Origin: Bacteroidota bacterium
GTDB taxonomy: Bacteria > Bacteroidota > Bacteroidia > Chitinophagales > Chitinophagaceae
Reading direction: 5' to 3'
DNA length: 60,461 nucleotides
NCBI GenBank assembly: GCA_018268075.1
Contig: JAFDXH010000119.1
Location: forward strand, 1-60,461
Shown here: piece after piece, positions 27,859-36,615 of the stretch
How the letters are laid out: each line of letters begins with the position of its first letter
Numbering within the stretch: position 1 is the first letter of the stretch
Position numbers and translations under genes: made by a program
The notes under the pieces: model-generated
The model's database searches: none
The model's input: only the letters and a program-made list of their open reading frames with translations
What the model was told of the DNA's origin: nothing

Positions 27859-28974
27859 ATGAAGTTTATCGTTTCTTCCAGCCAACTGCTAAAACATTTA
27901 CAACAGATAAGCGGTGTTATCAATGCCAATACTGTATTGCCCATTTTGGAGGATTTTCTTTTTACCATAGAAAAAAATAAGCTCACCATAATGGCTACCG
28001 ATCTGGAAACTGTGATGAAAATAAGTATGGAAGTACAGGCTAAAGATTCTGGTAAGGTTTGTATTCCGGCTAAAATACTTTTAGACTCACTAAAAAATAT
28101 ACCAGAACAGCCGCTTACATTTAATATCGAAAAGAATTACGGGGTAGAAATTACCAGTGATAATGGAAAGTATAAAGTGATGGGCGAGAATCCGGATAAT
28201 TTTCCCAAAGAACCAATAGCAGATGAAGCAAACGACTTTTCATTACCTTCTTCTGTATTACTAACCGCTATTAACAAATGCCTTTTTGCTGTAAGTAACG
28301 ACGATCTGCGGCCAGCTATGACGGGAGTGTTCTTCGACCTTTCGCCTAAGGCGCTTACCTGCGTAGCTACGGATGCACACCGCCTGGTAAGATATTCAAG
28401 GTTAGATGTTGAATGCCCCGAAAGTAGCAGTTTCATCGTTCCTAAAAAACCATTGAACCTTTTAAAAAATGCGCTACCGGCAACCGATGAGGCGCTTCAC
28501 CTTTCTTACAACAGCAATCATCTATTTGTACAATTTCAAGATTCAGAATTAGTATGCCGGTTGATAGATGCAAGGTTTCCCGACTACAAAGTGGTGATAC
28601 CCACAGACAACCCATACAAATTAATTGTCAATAAAAATGATTTTCAAAATGCACTGCGCCGGGTAAGCGTTTTCAGTAATAAAAGCACCAATCAGGTGGC
28701 GCTAAATATTTCCGGAAGCGAATTGCAACTTTCTGCACAAGATGTTGATTTTAGTTTTGAAGGAAACGAAAGAATGGCCTGCCAATATGATGGCGAAGAT
28801 TTACAAATTGCCTTTAATGCAAAATTTTTAATTGAAATGCTGTCTGCTGCCGATAATGCTGAAGTGGTGATAGAACTAAGTACTCCCACCAAAGCCGGTA
28901 TAGTAAAGCCAACAGAAAAAGTAGAAAAAGAGGAATTACTCATGTTGGTAATGCCGCTGATGATCAACAGTTAA
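27859..28974 (+). CDS. dnaN: DNA polymerase III beta subunit (sliding clamp)
   Basis: The 371-residue protein has the three-domain clamp layout. Typical segments are LEDFLFTIEKNKLTIMATDLETVM, LPSSVLLTAINKCLFAVSNDDLRPAMTGVFFDL, CVATDAHRLVRY, and the C-terminal VEKEELLMLVMPLMI. It forms the ring that tethers polymerases to DNA. It is not next to dnaA, recF or gyrB as in the classic origin cluster, which is usual for Bacteroidota. It leads a plus-strand series to corA. Confidence 0.97.
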   Translation: MKFIVSSSQLLKHLQQISGVINANTVLPILEDFLFTIEKNKLTIMATDLETVMKISMEVQAKDSGKVCIPAKILLDSLKNIPEQPLTFNIEKNYGVEITSDNGKYKVMGENPDNFPKEPIADEANDFSLPSSVLLTAINKCLFAVSNDDLRPAMTGVFFDLSPKALTCVATDAHRLVRYSRLDVECPESSSFIVPKKPLNLLKNALPATDEALHLSYNSNHLFVQFQDSELVCRLIDARFPDYKVVIPTDNPYKLIVNKNDFQNALRRVSVFSNKSTNQVALNISGSELQLSAQDVDFSFEGNERMACQYDGEDLQIAFNAKFLIEMLSAADNAEVVIELSTPTKAGIVKPTEKVEKEELLMLVMPLMINS

Positions 28975-29067
28975 AATAATATTTCACAAAATATGCAGGC
29001 AATCTTAACCGATTGCCTTTTATTTTTACAAAAATTCCGAGTAGCCTTTGAGATAATATTGACGATC

Positions 29068-29517
29068 ATGCAATTTAAAACATTACGAACTTTTCAAAAT
29101 TATTTCACAGCCCATATCATGCTAACCAAGCTACGTCAGGCTGGTATAGAATGTTTTTTGAATGATGAGTTTACTGTAACAATAGACCCTATCTTGTCAA
29201 ATGCCGTAGGGGGTATTAAACTGGTAGTAAAAACTGAGGATGCAGCAGAGGTTGAAAAAATTATTGAAAGTTTTGAGGAAGAATATCGAAAAAATGCAGT
29301 TTGCCCAAAATGTGGCGGAAATAATATAGTACTGGTAGCAAAAAAAAATACTCCCAACCTTCTAACCATTTTATTGAGTTGGCTGTTCTCTGGTTATGCT
29401 GTTTCAGCACAGGGTATATACGAATGTGCAGACTGCCACCACCAGATGGAATCGCTACCCGAGCCATTTAATTATGAACCGTTCTTAGAATCTGAATATT
29501 TAGAAAAAAATAATTAA
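29068..29517 (+). CDS. DUF2007-like protein with zinc ribbon and membrane segment
   Basis: I start this at ATG 29068 (MQFKTLRTF); an upstream ATG at 28993 in the same frame adds 25 unconserved residues. Residues 1-75 resemble the DUF2007 signal-transducing fold (FTAHIMLTKLRQAGIECFLNDE). A four-Cys zinc ribbon, CPKCGG and CADC, is split by a hydrophobic stretch (LLTILLSWLFSGYAV). Function is unknown. The stop codon overlaps the kdsB start by one base (TAATG), so translation may be coupled. Confidence 0.72.
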   Translation: MQFKTLRTFQNYFTAHIMLTKLRQAGIECFLNDEFTVTIDPILSNAVGGIKLVVKTEDAAEVEKIIESFEEEYRKNAVCPKCGGNNIVLVAKKNTPNLLTILLSWLFSGYAVSAQGIYECADCHHQMESLPEPFNYEPFLESEYLEKNN

Positions 29518-30260
29518 TGAAAGTAATAGCGCTTATACCTGCCCGTTATGAAGCCACAAGGTTTCCGGGTAAGCTAATGAAAATGCTGGGCACCAAAACA
29601 GTAGTTCGCCATACTTATGAGAATACTGTAGCCACCTTACTATTTGATGAGGTGATTGTAGTAACAGATAGTGAAATTATTTTTAAAGAGATAATAGAAA
29701 ACGGTGGCTATGCAATAAAAAGTGAGGGCAACTTTGAAAGTGGTACACAGCGTATAGCCTCCATAGCAAAGGATATAGATGCCGAAATATTTGTAAATGT
29801 GCAGGGCGATGAACCATTTGTAAAGCGTGAAATGCTTGAACAATTGGTTCAGATTTTTCAATACGATGTGCAGCAAAAAATATCGGTAGCCTCCCTAATG
29901 CATCCCATTACTGAAAAAGAGGATAAAGAAAATGTAAATTATGTAAAGGTGGTAACAGATCTCAATCACAATGCACTCTATTTTTCCAGAAGTGTTATTC
30001 CATTTCAGCGAGAGAAAAATGATCGCCAAGTATTTTATAAACACATCGGTATTTATGCTTTCAGAAAAGACACTCTATTACAATTTGCCCAACTAAAGCC
30101 AGGTATATTGGAAAAAACAGAAAATTTGGAGCAGCTTCGCTACCTGGAAAACGGCATAAAAATAAAAATGGTGGTAGCAGATGCCGCTCCCCTTTCTATA
30201 GATGTACCCACAGATCTGCTAAGAGCCAATACTTATCTGGATAAAGAAGAAAGTAAATAA
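29517..30260 (+). CDS. kdsB: 3-deoxy-manno-octulosonate cytidylyltransferase
   Basis: KdsB activates Kdo as CMP-Kdo for lipid A core synthesis. The signature IPARYEATRFPGK is at residues 6-18, and VNVQGDEPF, YFSRSVIPF and HIGIYAFRK complete the active site. Length of 247 is standard. It overlaps the preceding DUF2007 gene by one base and is 18 nt from the next. Together with kdsD at 3.5 kb it shows that the organism makes Kdo-containing LPS. Confidence 0.96.
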   Translation: MKVIALIPARYEATRFPGKLMKMLGTKTVVRHTYENTVATLLFDEVIVVTDSEIIFKEIIENGGYAIKSEGNFESGTQRIASIAKDIDAEIFVNVQGDEPFVKREMLEQLVQIFQYDVQQKISVASLMHPITEKEDKENVNYVKVVTDLNHNALYFSRSVIPFQREKNDRQVFYKHIGIYAFRKDTLLQFAQLKPGILEKTENLEQLRYLENGIKIKMVVADAAPLSIDVPTDLLRANTYLDKEESK

Positions 30261-30278
30261 GAAAACAAAAACGAATGC

Positions 30279-30815
30279 ATGATTAAAAGATATAAAATAT
30301 TTGTCCCCACAATGCTGGCGCTCTTTATAATGATTTTTTATTCCTGTACAGTGCAGGATAAAAATGAAATTATAAAATCAGCCTCATCCTTTGATATTAA
30401 ACAAGGAGAGGCTTCAATTTTACAAGCCAACCAACGGCTTATTAAAGCATTTAAAGAAAAAGATTCTATCAAGGCTGTGTCCTGTTTTGCACAAGATGCT
30501 AAACTGATGCTGGCCGGCAAACCTTCTATAGAGGGCACACCCAACATTATCACCAGTATTTCTGACTTAATGAATAAGGGTATTAATAAAATAGAACTGA
30601 AAACAGAGAAAATATGGGGCGACAGTAGCATTCTTGCTGAAGAAGGCACATACAAAATGAGCCACGATGACGTATTAGCAGATAAAGGTAAATACATAGT
30701 ACTCTGGAAACCCGAAGCGGGAAACTGGAAAATATACCGGGCTATAAGCAACACAAGTTTGCCAATTGTGCCTTTACCCAAAATATCCAAAGCTGTACAT
30801 AGTAAAAAAGAATAA
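30279..30815 (+). CDS. SnoaL/DUF4440-like lipoprotein
   Basis: A lipoprotein signal with lipobox FYSC (Cys23) precedes a domain of about 130 residues with the cystatin-like pattern of SnoaL/DUF4440 proteins: ILQANQRLIKAFKEKDSIKAVSCFAQDAKLML, then a helix and the strand KGKYIVLWKPEAGNWKIYRAISNTS. These small cone-shaped folds bind ligands or are enzymes; nothing identifies one here. It is 18 nt after kdsB and 35 nt before corA. Confidence 0.78.
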   Translation: MIKRYKIFVPTMLALFIMIFYSCTVQDKNEIIKSASSFDIKQGEASILQANQRLIKAFKEKDSIKAVSCFAQDAKLMLAGKPSIEGTPNIITSISDLMNKGINKIELKTEKIWGDSSILAEEGTYKMSHDDVLADKGKYIVLWKPEAGNWKIYRAISNTSLPIVPLPKISKAVHSKKE

Positions 30816-30850
30816 AAAAATAAAAGAACTTTATAGCCCATTTACATTCC

Positions 30851-31948
30851 ATGAAACGATTTATTAATACATCTCGGATTCCCTCTTTCGTGAACCCATT
30901 TGACAAAATGAGCAAGAGCCTGTTGAATGTGAACCCTACACTGCCCCCGGAAAGAACCGACCAACAAAAGATTCTTGTTTCTGTATATGAGTATAATGCG
31001 GATGAAATAATAACCTTCACTACCGAAAGCGTAGAAGATTGTTTTCCGCTTCTGGAAAGCGATAAAATTTGCTGGATAAATATTGATGGATTACGAAAAA
31101 AAGAAATAGAAAATGTGGGGAGCCATTTTGGAATTCATCCACTAATAGTAGAAGATATATTAAGTAAGGGCCAGCGACCTAAAATGGATGAACTGAATAC
31201 ACGGATATATTGTTTGCTAAACATGCTCTACTATAATAGTGAAGCCAAGTCGGTAGAAAGCGAGCAACTAAGCCTCATACTTGGGAAGCATTTTGTTATC
31301 AGTTTTCAAGAAGATGAAAAAAGAGATCACTTCAATACGATACGAGAGAAAATAAAAAGTAAGGGTAGTAAAATCCGCCAAAGCAATGCTGACTATCTAT
31401 TCTACTCACTGATAGACATGATAGTAGATCACTACTTTGTAATCATGGAGCAAATAGGCGAACAAATAGAAAACCTTGAAGAAGATATCACCCACCGGCC
31501 AGATACCAATACCCTGGCTGAAATAAATTATTTGCGAAAAGAAATGATGTTTTTGCGGAGAAATATTTCGCCTGTGAGAGAAATCATCAACGGTATTCTC
31601 AGAAGTGAATTAGATATTATAGAAGAAAGAACAGAAAAATATTTTAAGGATGTATATGACCATATCATACAGGCAAACGAGCTAGCAGAAAACTACAGAG
31701 ATATGATGATCAACCTGCAAGACCTTTACCTAAGCAATGTAAACCTAAAGATGAATGAGGTGATGAAAGTAATGGCTGTGGTAACCTGCCTGCTGGCGCC
31801 CGCAACTGTAATAGGTGGCATTTTTGGAATGAATTTCAATCGTATTCCATGGCTTCACAATCCTTATGGTTTCTTTATAGCAGTAGGCCTTATGCTTATT
31901 ATTCCCGTTTGGATGATTTGGGTTTTCAAACGACGCGGCTGGTTTTAA
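30851..31948 (+). CDS. corA: CorA-type magnesium/cobalt transporter
   Basis: The 365-residue protein has the large cytoplasmic N-terminal domain and long stalk helix typical of CorA, followed by two membrane helices at the C-terminus. The pore signature GMNF sits in GGIFGMNFNRIPWL between them. The basic end KRRGWF is typical. It mediates passive influx of Mg2+ or Co2+ as a pentamer. The gene ends 6 nt from the convergent DUF2480 gene. Confidence 0.94.
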   Translation: MKRFINTSRIPSFVNPFDKMSKSLLNVNPTLPPERTDQQKILVSVYEYNADEIITFTTESVEDCFPLLESDKICWINIDGLRKKEIENVGSHFGIHPLIVEDILSKGQRPKMDELNTRIYCLLNMLYYNSEAKSVESEQLSLILGKHFVISFQEDEKRDHFNTIREKIKSKGSKIRQSNADYLFYSLIDMIVDHYFVIMEQIGEQIENLEEDITHRPDTNTLAEINYLRKEMMFLRRNISPVREIINGILRSELDIIEERTEKYFKDVYDHIIQANELAENYRDMMINLQDLYLSNVNLKMNEVMKVMAVVTCLLAPATVIGGIFGMNFNRIPWLHNPYGFFIAVGLMLIIPVWMIWVFKRRGWF

Positions 31949-31954
31949 ATAAAA

Positions 31955-32461
31955 TTATTTTTTCTTATAAACAGGTACGGTGCTGCATGGCTCACCATAC
32001 ATAATACTCTTTACCACAGGCCTTAGCATGTTCACAATTTCTACATATACAGATGCCGGTATAGGCTTACTACCACAACCCTTTATTACTACCTTTTTGT
32101 CTGTAAAATCCTGTGCATTGATATTTTTAATCTGTTGTAAAAATAATTTTTCAAATGCTACTGCTTCTGTACCAAATAAAATTTGATCTGCAACCGGCTC
32201 CAGATATGTTGCTACCAACATATAAGCCCATAGCGGTATAATGGCATCTGCCGAACAAGTGATGGCAACGACTTTCCCTGAATATTTATTCCAATCCAAA
32301 TCTTTTAATGCCTGCCTGAATTCCTTCTCCTTTAAAATCATTTCCATAAAAAGAAACCCTTTCATATCAAAAGTGATCAATTCCGCTTTGGGATAATAGG
32401 AGGCAGGGTCTATAGTTATCAGGCCGCTCTCAGCTACTTTATTAATTATTACATCTTCCAT
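31955..32461 (-). CDS. DUF2480-family protein
   Basis: This 168-residue protein belongs to DUF2480, found almost only in Bacteroidota. Recognisable parts are VAESGLITIDPASYYP, FLFMEMILKEKEFR, and the Cys-containing VVIKGCGSKPIPASVYVEI and GEPCSTVPVYKK. I prefer the ATG at 32461 (MEDVIINK) over one 7 codons upstream because the family starts there. Function unknown; no signal peptide, so cytoplasmic. It has its own 250-nt upstream region with inverted repeats. Confidence 0.85.
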   Translation of the reverse strand: MEDVIINKVAESGLITIDPASYYPKAELITFDMKGFLFMEMILKEKEFRQALKDLDWNKYSGKVVAITCSADAIIPLWAYMLVATYLEPVADQILFGTEAVAFEKLFLQQIKNINAQDFTDKKVVIKGCGSKPIPASVYVEIVNMLRPVVKSIMYGEPCSTVPVYKKK

Positions 32462-32565
32462 ATCAATAGTGTTAATGTGCAAATTTATTGCATATTAAAA
32501 ATTTTGAGTTCCCTAAAACTCTAACTGAATGATAAACTGATCCAAAATTTTTTGCTAAGCCCAAT

Positions 32566-32596
32566 TAAGGTTTTACTAAGTTTTAATTCAGTTTGA
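32566..32596 (-). repeat. Dispersed repeat, copy C (minus orientation)
   Basis: Read on the minus strand, this 31-nt stretch starts TCAAACTGAATT and contains CTTAGT. It matches the copy at 36528 in 25 of 31 positions and the copy at 41979 in 23 of 31. A weaker plus-strand match lies at 32523-32547, giving an AACTGAAT/ATTCAGTT inverted repeat in this gap. It stands about 105 nt upstream of the DUF2480 start. Confidence 0.55.
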
Positions 32597-32660
32597 TATT
32601 AAACACCTTTTGTTACTAAAAACATGGAATGATACATTAGTCGAAAAAATAAATGGCAAC

Positions 32661-32690
32661 AAAAAAGGCCTTCGTATATGAAAGCCTTTT
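32661..32690 (-). terminator. Rho-independent terminator of ppiD
   Basis: On the minus strand AAAAGGCTTTC and GAAGGCCTTTT pair around loop ATATAC with one internal mismatch, followed by more T. It lies 21 nt after the ppiD stop codon. Confidence 0.8.
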
Positions 32691-32710
32691 ATAATTACAT
32701 TAAAACCAAT

Positions 32711-34843
32711 TTAGAAAAATTTGCTACGGTAATCTTTAATTTTTGCAGCCTTTTTTAGAGCGTTAAAAGATTGGCCGAGTGCCGATTGTATTTGCGATGA
32801 AAGCTCGGTTGTTTGTTGTTGCTGAACCATCGCTGCAGGTAGTGGCGCTTTTGGTGAAATGCTGTTCACCTTTATTACAAACACTCCTGAATTTCCTGGA
32901 ATGGTAGGAGAAACTTTTGTCTGGTACTCTTTATTAAATGCAGCACCAGCTACCTTTGGTTCATTACCTACACCGTTTATAATTTGTGCAGTAAAGGTAA
33001 GTGTAGAGTCGGCACCTGTCTGTAACACTTGTACATTGTACGCCTGTGCGGCCGCTTCCAATGTAGCCGGAGTGCCCAATTTTTTGCTAATTATATCCGA
33101 TTTCTTTTTGTTTCTGATGATGGGTTCTACCTCTGCACGAGCCAACTGTACATCAGGTAATCCTTCTTTAACCCTCTTATCTACCACAGCCACTACAAAA
33201 TCATCTTTAATAGTCATAGGGTCAGAAACAGCACCTTCTTTTGCTTCAAAAGCCCATTTGATAATAGAACGCGCGTCCTGCAATCCACCTAAAGCAAAAT
33301 CATTTTCTTTAATCACAGCCGGAACATCAATTTTTGTAAGGCCATTTTTTGCAACATAATCATTAAATGATTTTACATCCTTGGCCGTACCAGAAAGTTT
33401 TACTGCTGCCGTATTTGCTGCATTGATAGTGGCATCGCTCGGCGCTATTTCTTTACTCATATAAGCGATCTTATATGCCGGTTCCGGATTTATTTTATTT
33501 AGTATTTCAATATAATGATAACCAAATTCTGTTTTTACAACCTTCTTTGTTTCTCCTTTATCATTTAGAAGAAACTGCCCAAATTCTTTTGCAAAACCAT
33601 CCCCTTGAATGGTCATCAGGTCAAAAGTCATTACACCTTTATCCTTTTTGGCTGCCTGATCTGTTGAGTATTTTTCACTTAAAGAATCAAAGTTGGCTCC
33701 ATGCTGTATTGCTACCTCAATGCTATCTGCCAGGTGATGCGCCGTGCTATCGTCCATAGTAGGTTGCTGGGTTTGTGGGTCAACAGTTCCGATGAGTATA
33801 TGGCGGCACTTAATAGAATCGGGTAATATTTTAGTAGAAACCTTTTTAGCAATTGTATAATCCTTACCATCAAGATAAGGGCCGTAGATACCGCCATCAG
33901 GCAGACTTATGATGGAATCCTTAAAGGCTGATTGAATTTTAGATTTAGATGTGTAGCCATCAAAGAAATTAGTAGCAGAGGAGTTTCTTCCGAGAAAAAA
34001 CTTAGCATTTGAATCAGCTCTAAATTGTGGTGCCAGTTCCTTTAGCGATCCCAGTATGCGCTGGCTATCCGCACTATTAGCAGTAGCACTAAATACTACA
34101 TAGCTAATCATACGGCCACCATCCTGATGATATTTCTTTTCATTCTTTTTAAGAAAATCCTGAATATCGTTATCGGTCACTTTTACAAGACTATCGCTCA
34201 CTACGGTGTAAGGCACGGCTACATAAGATATATTAGCAAAAGAATTTTTCTCTTCATCCATTTCTTTTGAAAGCCATTTAGGTGTGTACACACTAGAAGC
34301 AATCATAGAAGTATATTTGGTATAAAGGCTATTGAGGCGCATAGGGTCTATCACTTGAGTAATGATGGCATTCCTTTGCTCACTATTTTTATTTTTCTTC
34401 ATTTGTGCCCACCATTGTTGGGCCTGCTGAACATCGTATTGACCCGTTTCTTTATTAGTAAATGCTTGTTTTAACTGTTGGGGTGCATCATTACTAAACA
34501 TGATAGAACTCATTTCTTTAGGGGTAAATACGATACCCAGATTTTTAAACTGCGCGTCCACCAATTTTTCTGCTACCATCTGGTCCCAAGCAGATTGCAT
34601 AATCTGGTTTCTTTGGCCTTGGCCAGCAGGATACTGGTCTTCCATTTCTTTCACCCGTTGGTTGAAATCAAACAATTCTATTTTCTCGCCGTTTACCACA
34701 CCCAATGTACTTTGGTCGGTTCCGCCAAAGAGCTTTCCTGTGCCACTCATAGAGTCCATTAATATAAATCCAATAAGGCTTATTGCAATGACTGCAATAA
34801 TAATCACTGCGCCCTTTTCACGTATAGTTTGAATAATTGACAT
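32711..34843 (-). CDS. ppiD: PpiD/SurA-like periplasmic peptidylprolyl isomerase and chaperone
   Basis: The 710-residue protein has one N-terminal membrane helix (VIIIAVIAISLIGFILMDSM, about residues 13-32), a SurA-type chaperone region (about 40-250), and a parvulin domain with CRHILIGTVDP (around 340-450) and GYHYIEIL at its end. The C-terminal part is a further chaperone-like region. PpiD helps fold newly exported proteins at the periplasmic face of the inner membrane. Length is close to the family norm. It has its own -33/-7 promoter and terminator. Confidence 0.92.
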   Translation of the reverse strand: MSIIQTIREKGAVIIIAVIAISLIGFILMDSMSGTGKLFGGTDQSTLGVVNGEKIELFDFNQRVKEMEDQYPAGQGQRNQIMQSAWDQMVAEKLVDAQFKNLGIVFTPKEMSSIMFSNDAPQQLKQAFTNKETGQYDVQQAQQWWAQMKKNKNSEQRNAIITQVIDPMRLNSLYTKYTSMIASSVYTPKWLSKEMDEEKNSFANISYVAVPYTVVSDSLVKVTDNDIQDFLKKNEKKYHQDGGRMISYVVFSATANSADSQRILGSLKELAPQFRADSNAKFFLGRNSSATNFFDGYTSKSKIQSAFKDSIISLPDGGIYGPYLDGKDYTIAKKVSTKILPDSIKCRHILIGTVDPQTQQPTMDDSTAHHLADSIEVAIQHGANFDSLSEKYSTDQAAKKDKGVMTFDLMTIQGDGFAKEFGQFLLNDKGETKKVVKTEFGYHYIEILNKINPEPAYKIAYMSKEIAPSDATINAANTAAVKLSGTAKDVKSFNDYVAKNGLTKIDVPAVIKENDFALGGLQDARSIIKWAFEAKEGAVSDPMTIKDDFVVAVVDKRVKEGLPDVQLARAEVEPIIRNKKKSDIISKKLGTPATLEAAAQAYNVQVLQTGADSTLTFTAQIINGVGNEPKVAGAAFNKEYQTKVSPTIPGNSGVFVIKVNSISPKAPLPAAMVQQQQTTELSSQIQSALGQSFNALKKAAKIKDYRSKFF

Positions 34844-34874
34844 AGTACTTAAAATCTAATTTTTTTTGAGGCGG

Positions 34875-34905
34875 CAAAAATAGGTTAAAATAAGATAGTA
34901 ACAAA
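34875..34905 (-). promoter_or_regulatory. Consensus Bacteroidota promoter of ppiD (TTTG-N19-TATTTTTG)
   Basis: On the minus strand TTTG (34902-34905) and TATTTTTG (34875-34882) are separated by exactly 19 nt, matching the housekeeping sigma consensus of Bacteroidota in both boxes and spacing. The start codon is 31 nt downstream of the -7 box. Confidence 0.8.
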
Positions 34906-35322
34906 AGGCTATACGAGGCCCCAATTGCCTTTAAAACCAAAAGAAAGCGCAAAAAACTATAAGTTAGATTCACTAAAATATAACCGGAAACAATCTTCCG
35001 CATTTTTATATACACAATCCATTGGGTATAAATTCCTATATATGTGCATAAAGCCTAAGCGCCTCAAAAAAATATCGTGAATAACATTTAATAAGTCTGG
35101 CTGTTTTCCTCTTTCGCTTTAGAAATTCATTTTAATTAACAAACTTATGAGCCTTATTTCACAGAAAGTAAATAAAAATGCGCTATCTTTTTACTAACAA
35201 GCAAAATAATTAACGCATGTCAATTAAAACGCTCCGGTTAGATATATTTATTGATTCTTCTCGATGTTAATCAATTGGGGATAAAGGTGGATAAGATGAA
35301 ATATTTAATTTTACAACAAAAT

Positions 35323-35330
35323 TAATTTTG
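35323..35330 (+). promoter_or_regulatory. Putative -7 box (TAATTTTG) of nadA
   Basis: TAATTTTG fits TAnnTTTG, 70 nt before the nadA start. No -33 TTTG is seen at normal spacing. Confidence 0.4.
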
Positions 35331-35400
35331 ATTTCTTCACATTTCCACACCCCTAATAATAATAGGACTTTAAAAAAATAATGAATTAATATTAAATACT

Positions 35401-36411
35401 ATGACAGATATCAACATTGCGGCAGCAAAAATAAATTTAGAAAAGAAAGGTTTTTTAGATTTGGATATTGACGTTAATTTAGATCTTTTCGCAGAAATAG
35501 AAAGATTAAAAAAAGAAAAAAATGCCATCGTACTTGCACACTATTACCAGGAACCGGATATACAGGATGTGGCCGATTATATCGGAGATAGCTTGGGGCT
35601 TGCCCAAAAAGCGCAATCTACGAGCGCCGATCTGATCGTATTTGCCGGCGTGCATTTTATGGCTGAGACTGCCAAAATTTTAAATCCACACAAAAAAGTG
35701 GTGCTTCCGGATTTAAAGGCCGGTTGCTCTCTGGCCGATTCAGCACCTGCAGATTTGTTTCAAAAATTCAAAGATCAATACCCCGATCATGTAGTAATTA
35801 CCTACATCAATTGTTCTGCTGGTATGAAGGCGCTAAGTGATGTAATATGCACCTCATCTAATGCAGAAGCGATTATTAACAGCTTTCCACCGGAGCAAAA
35901 AATAATTTTTGCTCCAGATAAAAATCTGGGAGCTTATCTTATTAAAAAAACAGGAAGGCCTATGGTATTGTGGAATGGATCATGCATCGTTCATGAGATT
36001 TTCAGTAGGGAAAAAATTACAAAATTAAAGTTGGCTAATCCAGGTGCTAAAGTGATAGCGCATCCTGAATGCGAAGAGCCTGTATTGGAGCTGGCAGATT
36101 ATATTGGTAGTACCAGCGCTTTATTAAAATATACACAGAACAATCCGGCAACAGCATTCATTGTAGCTACAGAGTCTGGTATTATTCACCAGATGCAAAT
36201 ACAGGCACCGTTTAAAACTTTTATACCGGCACCTCCAGATAATATGTGTGCTTGCAATGATTGCCCTTATATGAAATTAAATACTTTAGAGAAATTATAT
36301 TTGTGTATGGAGTACGAAGAGCCACAAATCATCATGCAAGAGCACTTGATGAAAGCTGCTAAAAAACCCATAGAAAGAATGTTAGAAATAAGCCGTCAGG
36401 CAGGGTTATAA
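35401..36411 (+). CDS. nadA: Quinolinate synthase
   Basis: NadA condenses iminoaspartate with dihydroxyacetone phosphate to quinolinate, using a 4Fe-4S cluster. The 336-residue protein shows [39 protein letters not shown] (C109), WNGSCIVHE (C195) and the C-terminal cysteine cluster around CACNDCPY (283-290), matching the three cluster ligands of the family. nadB and nadC are not in the window. Confidence 0.96.
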   Translation: MTDINIAAAKINLEKKGFLDLDIDVNLDLFAEIERLKKEKNAIVLAHYYQEPDIQDVADYIGDSLGLAQKAQSTSADLIVFAGVHFMAETAKILNPHKKVVLPDLKAGCSLADSAPADLFQKFKDQYPDHVVITYINCSAGMKALSDVICTSSNAEAIINSFPPEQKIIFAPDKNLGAYLIKKTGRPMVLWNGSCIVHEIFSREKITKLKLANPGAKVIAHPECEEPVLELADYIGSTSALLKYTQNNPATAFIVATESGIIHQMQIQAPFKTFIPAPPDNMCACNDCPYMKLNTLEKLYLCMEYEEPQIIMQEHLMKAAKKPIERMLEISRQAGL

Positions 36412-36527
36412 CGAAAATGATTATGCTCCCTTTTTATTTTAAGATGAATTACTTTTTATAAAAAATACGATTACCCTAAGTGGTGACCAATGAAAATACG
36501 ATCTCACAGAAACTAAAACATGTAAGA

Positions 36528-36570
36528 CCAAACTAAATTATAAATTAGTCAAAACTTAGGGGATATAAAT
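36528..36570 (+). repeat. Dispersed repeat, copy A
   Basis: These 43 nt, starting CCAAACTAAATTATAAATT, match the sequence at 41979-42021 without gaps in 35 of 43 positions. The copy ends in GGGGATATAAAT and lies 45 nt before the M1 aminopeptidase start, so a promoter-like role is possible. Confidence 0.65.
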
Positions 36571-36615
36571 ACCCTATTGGCAATTAATATTATCGTTTGT
36601 TTTAATAAAAAATAT

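Larger units (their letters stand above)
34844..35400. other. 557-nt intergenic region between ppiD and nadA
   Basis: This is the longest gap. It holds the divergent ppiD promoter (34875-34905) and a TAATTTTG box for nadA (35323-35330). A GGGTATAAA sequence lies at 35034, and TTGATT/AATCAA forms a loose inverted repeat near 35251. I see no tRNA, small conserved ORF or known riboswitch. The sequence is strongly AT-rich. Confidence 0.6.

Noticed and set aside
34818-35015. A 65-codon minus-strand frame in the ppiD-nadA gap
   Set aside because: It overlaps the ppiD promoter and start, has no recognisable domain, and its hydrophobic make-up is what AT-rich DNA gives by chance.
35041-35400. A riboswitch before nadA
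   Set aside because: No known NAD-type fold or conserved helices are seen; the sequence is low-complexity and AT-rich.
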